Assembly: GCA_026394635.1 (NCBI GenBank)
Contig: JAPKXV010000089.1
Location: 5,499-11,375, forward strand
Reading direction: 5' to 3'
DNA: 5,877 nt
DNA from: Methanoregula sp.
GTDB lineage: Archaea > Halobacteriota > Methanomicrobia > Methanomicrobiales > Methanospirillaceae
This document shows positions 5,137 to 5,877 of the stretch, in pieces. Below the pieces are notes generated by a model, which saw only the letters and a list, made by a program, of their open reading frames with translations, was not told the DNA's origin and searched no databases. Made by a program: the position numbers and the translations under genes. The stretch's first letter is position 1, and each line of letters begins with the position of its first letter.

Positions 5137-5877
5137 TTGCCAGAACTATTGAAAGCGAAGAATGAATTACGGTCAGATGAGGACAGGATACATGCAATAC
5201 TCATCCGTATTCGTGATGTTATTAAGAAGGGTTCTCCCACAAGCCCACATCCTGAGCTCAATGTCGAGACTAATGCGGTACTCCTCGAGATAATTTCAGA
5301 CCTCACCGCATTACAACAGTTTTCTCATTCTCTTGCATCCGGGAACCTTTCGGAAAACCTGCATGTCACCGGTTATATAGCCGGGAACTTAAAGGCCCTT
5401 CAGGCTGACCTGCTCCACCTTACATGGCAGGTGAAAACCATTGCTGCTGGCGACCTCTCGCAGCAGGTCGATTTCATGGGGGAGTTCTCGGATTCTTTCA
5501 ATCACATGGTAGAAAGCTTACAGGCTGCCAGGGATGCGACCGCTGCTCATGAACGGGAACTATCGGTGGCAAACAAACACCTTTCAAACGAGGTCCTACA
5601 AAGAGAACGGGCTGAAATAGAGACCCGGAAAGCCAAAGAGGAAGCGGAGCATGCCAACGCGGCCAAGAGTTCGTTTCTTGCAACGATGAGCCACGAGATC
5701 CGGACACCGATGAACGGTATCATGGGAATGACCGGCCTGTTGCTGGATACGAAACTCACTCCGGACCAGAGGGAATATGCAGAAACGATCCAGATGAGCA
5801 GCGATGCGCTTTTATCGATTATCAACGACATCCTCGACTTCTCAAAGATCGAAGCGGGAAAATTTTGTCTCGAGACC
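5137..5877 (+). CDS. Cytoplasmic histidine kinase with HAMP-like segment (3' partial)
   Basis: The frame is open from the TGA at 5128-5130 to the window end, giving 247 visible residues if translation starts at TTG 5137 (PELLKAKNELRSDEDRI). A second TTG at 5149 is possible; the first in-frame ATG is at 5479, inside a conserved segment, so it is not the start. No good Shine-Dalgarno site is seen, and translation may be coupled to the V4R gene ending 19 bp upstream. Residues 1-62 are helical with no named domain. About 63-130 are HAMP-like, with the pattern AAGDLSQQVDFMGEFSDSFN typical of methanogen kinases. A coiled coil (about 130-178) leads into a canonical HisKA domain with SHEIRTPMNGIMGM, phosphoacceptor H186 (bases 5692-5694), and the second helix SIINDILDFSKIEAGK. 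The ATPase domain lies beyond the window. HisKA domains of this HEIRTPMNGIMGM type are common in hybrid kinases, so a downstream receiver is possible. No PAS, GAF or membrane sensor is visible, which fits sensing through the V4R partner. Confidence 0.9.
   Translation, partial: MPELLKAKNELRSDEDRIHAILIRIRDVIKKGSPTSPHPELNVETNAVLLEIISDLTALQQFSHSLASGNLSENLHVTGYIAGNLKALQADLLHLTWQVKTIAAGDLSQQVDFMGEFSDSFNHMVESLQAARDATAAHERELSVANKHLSNEVLQRERAEIETRKAKEEAEHANAAKSSFLATMSHEIRTPMNGIMGMTGLLLDTKLTPDQREYAETIQMSSDALLSIINDILDFSKIEAGKFCLET

Noticed and set aside
5498..5831. Minus-strand open frames opposite the second kinase
   Set aside because: The plus strand carries an unmistakable HisKA domain in an uninterrupted frame; these are shadows.

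Overview
The window is a dense cluster of signal-transduction genes and most resembles a methanogenic archaeon of the Methanomicrobiales (a Methanoregula- or Methanosphaerula-like lineage). That placement is inferred from the style of the proteins: soluble multi-PAS histidine kinases, receiver-PAS proteins with no DNA-binding domain, and a stand-alone V4R protein next to a kinase. No marker gene is present, so the assignment is tentative.

Layout. (1) Bases 1-1650, plus strand: 3' part of a PAS-PAS-PAS-HisKA_2-HATPase histidine kinase, with its 5' end outside the window. (2) 1700-3052, plus strand: a receiver-PAS-PAS protein 49 bp downstream, probably co-transcribed and the likely phosphorylation partner. 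It has a shortened first PAS domain and a helical tail resembling a kinase dimerisation hairpin with no ATPase. (3) 3053-3458: about 400 bp without a credible gene, between convergent genes, containing inverted repeats and an imperfect direct repeat. (4) 3459-4253, minus strand: a receiver-PAS protein. (5) 4254-4592: divergent intergenic region with several short palindromes and promoter-like AT-rich sequence. (6) 4593-5117, plus strand: a V4R-domain (4-vinyl reductase type) small-molecule-sensor protein with a Cys-rich C-terminus. (7) 5137 to beyond 5877, plus strand: a cytoplasmic histidine kinase with a HAMP-like segment and a canonical HisKA domain. It apparently starts at TTG and is cut by the window end.

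How the parts may work together (inference): the first two genes form a kinase and receiver pair. The last two form a second module in which a kinase whose visible part has no recognisable sensor domain lies directly behind a separate ligand-binding V4R protein. The minus-strand receiver-PAS gene shares its control region with the V4R-kinase pair and is a candidate output or modulator for either kinase. Neither receiver protein has a DNA-binding domain, so signalling probably proceeds by protein-protein contact or phosphate transfer. No mobile element, CRISPR array, tRNA or rRNA was recognised.
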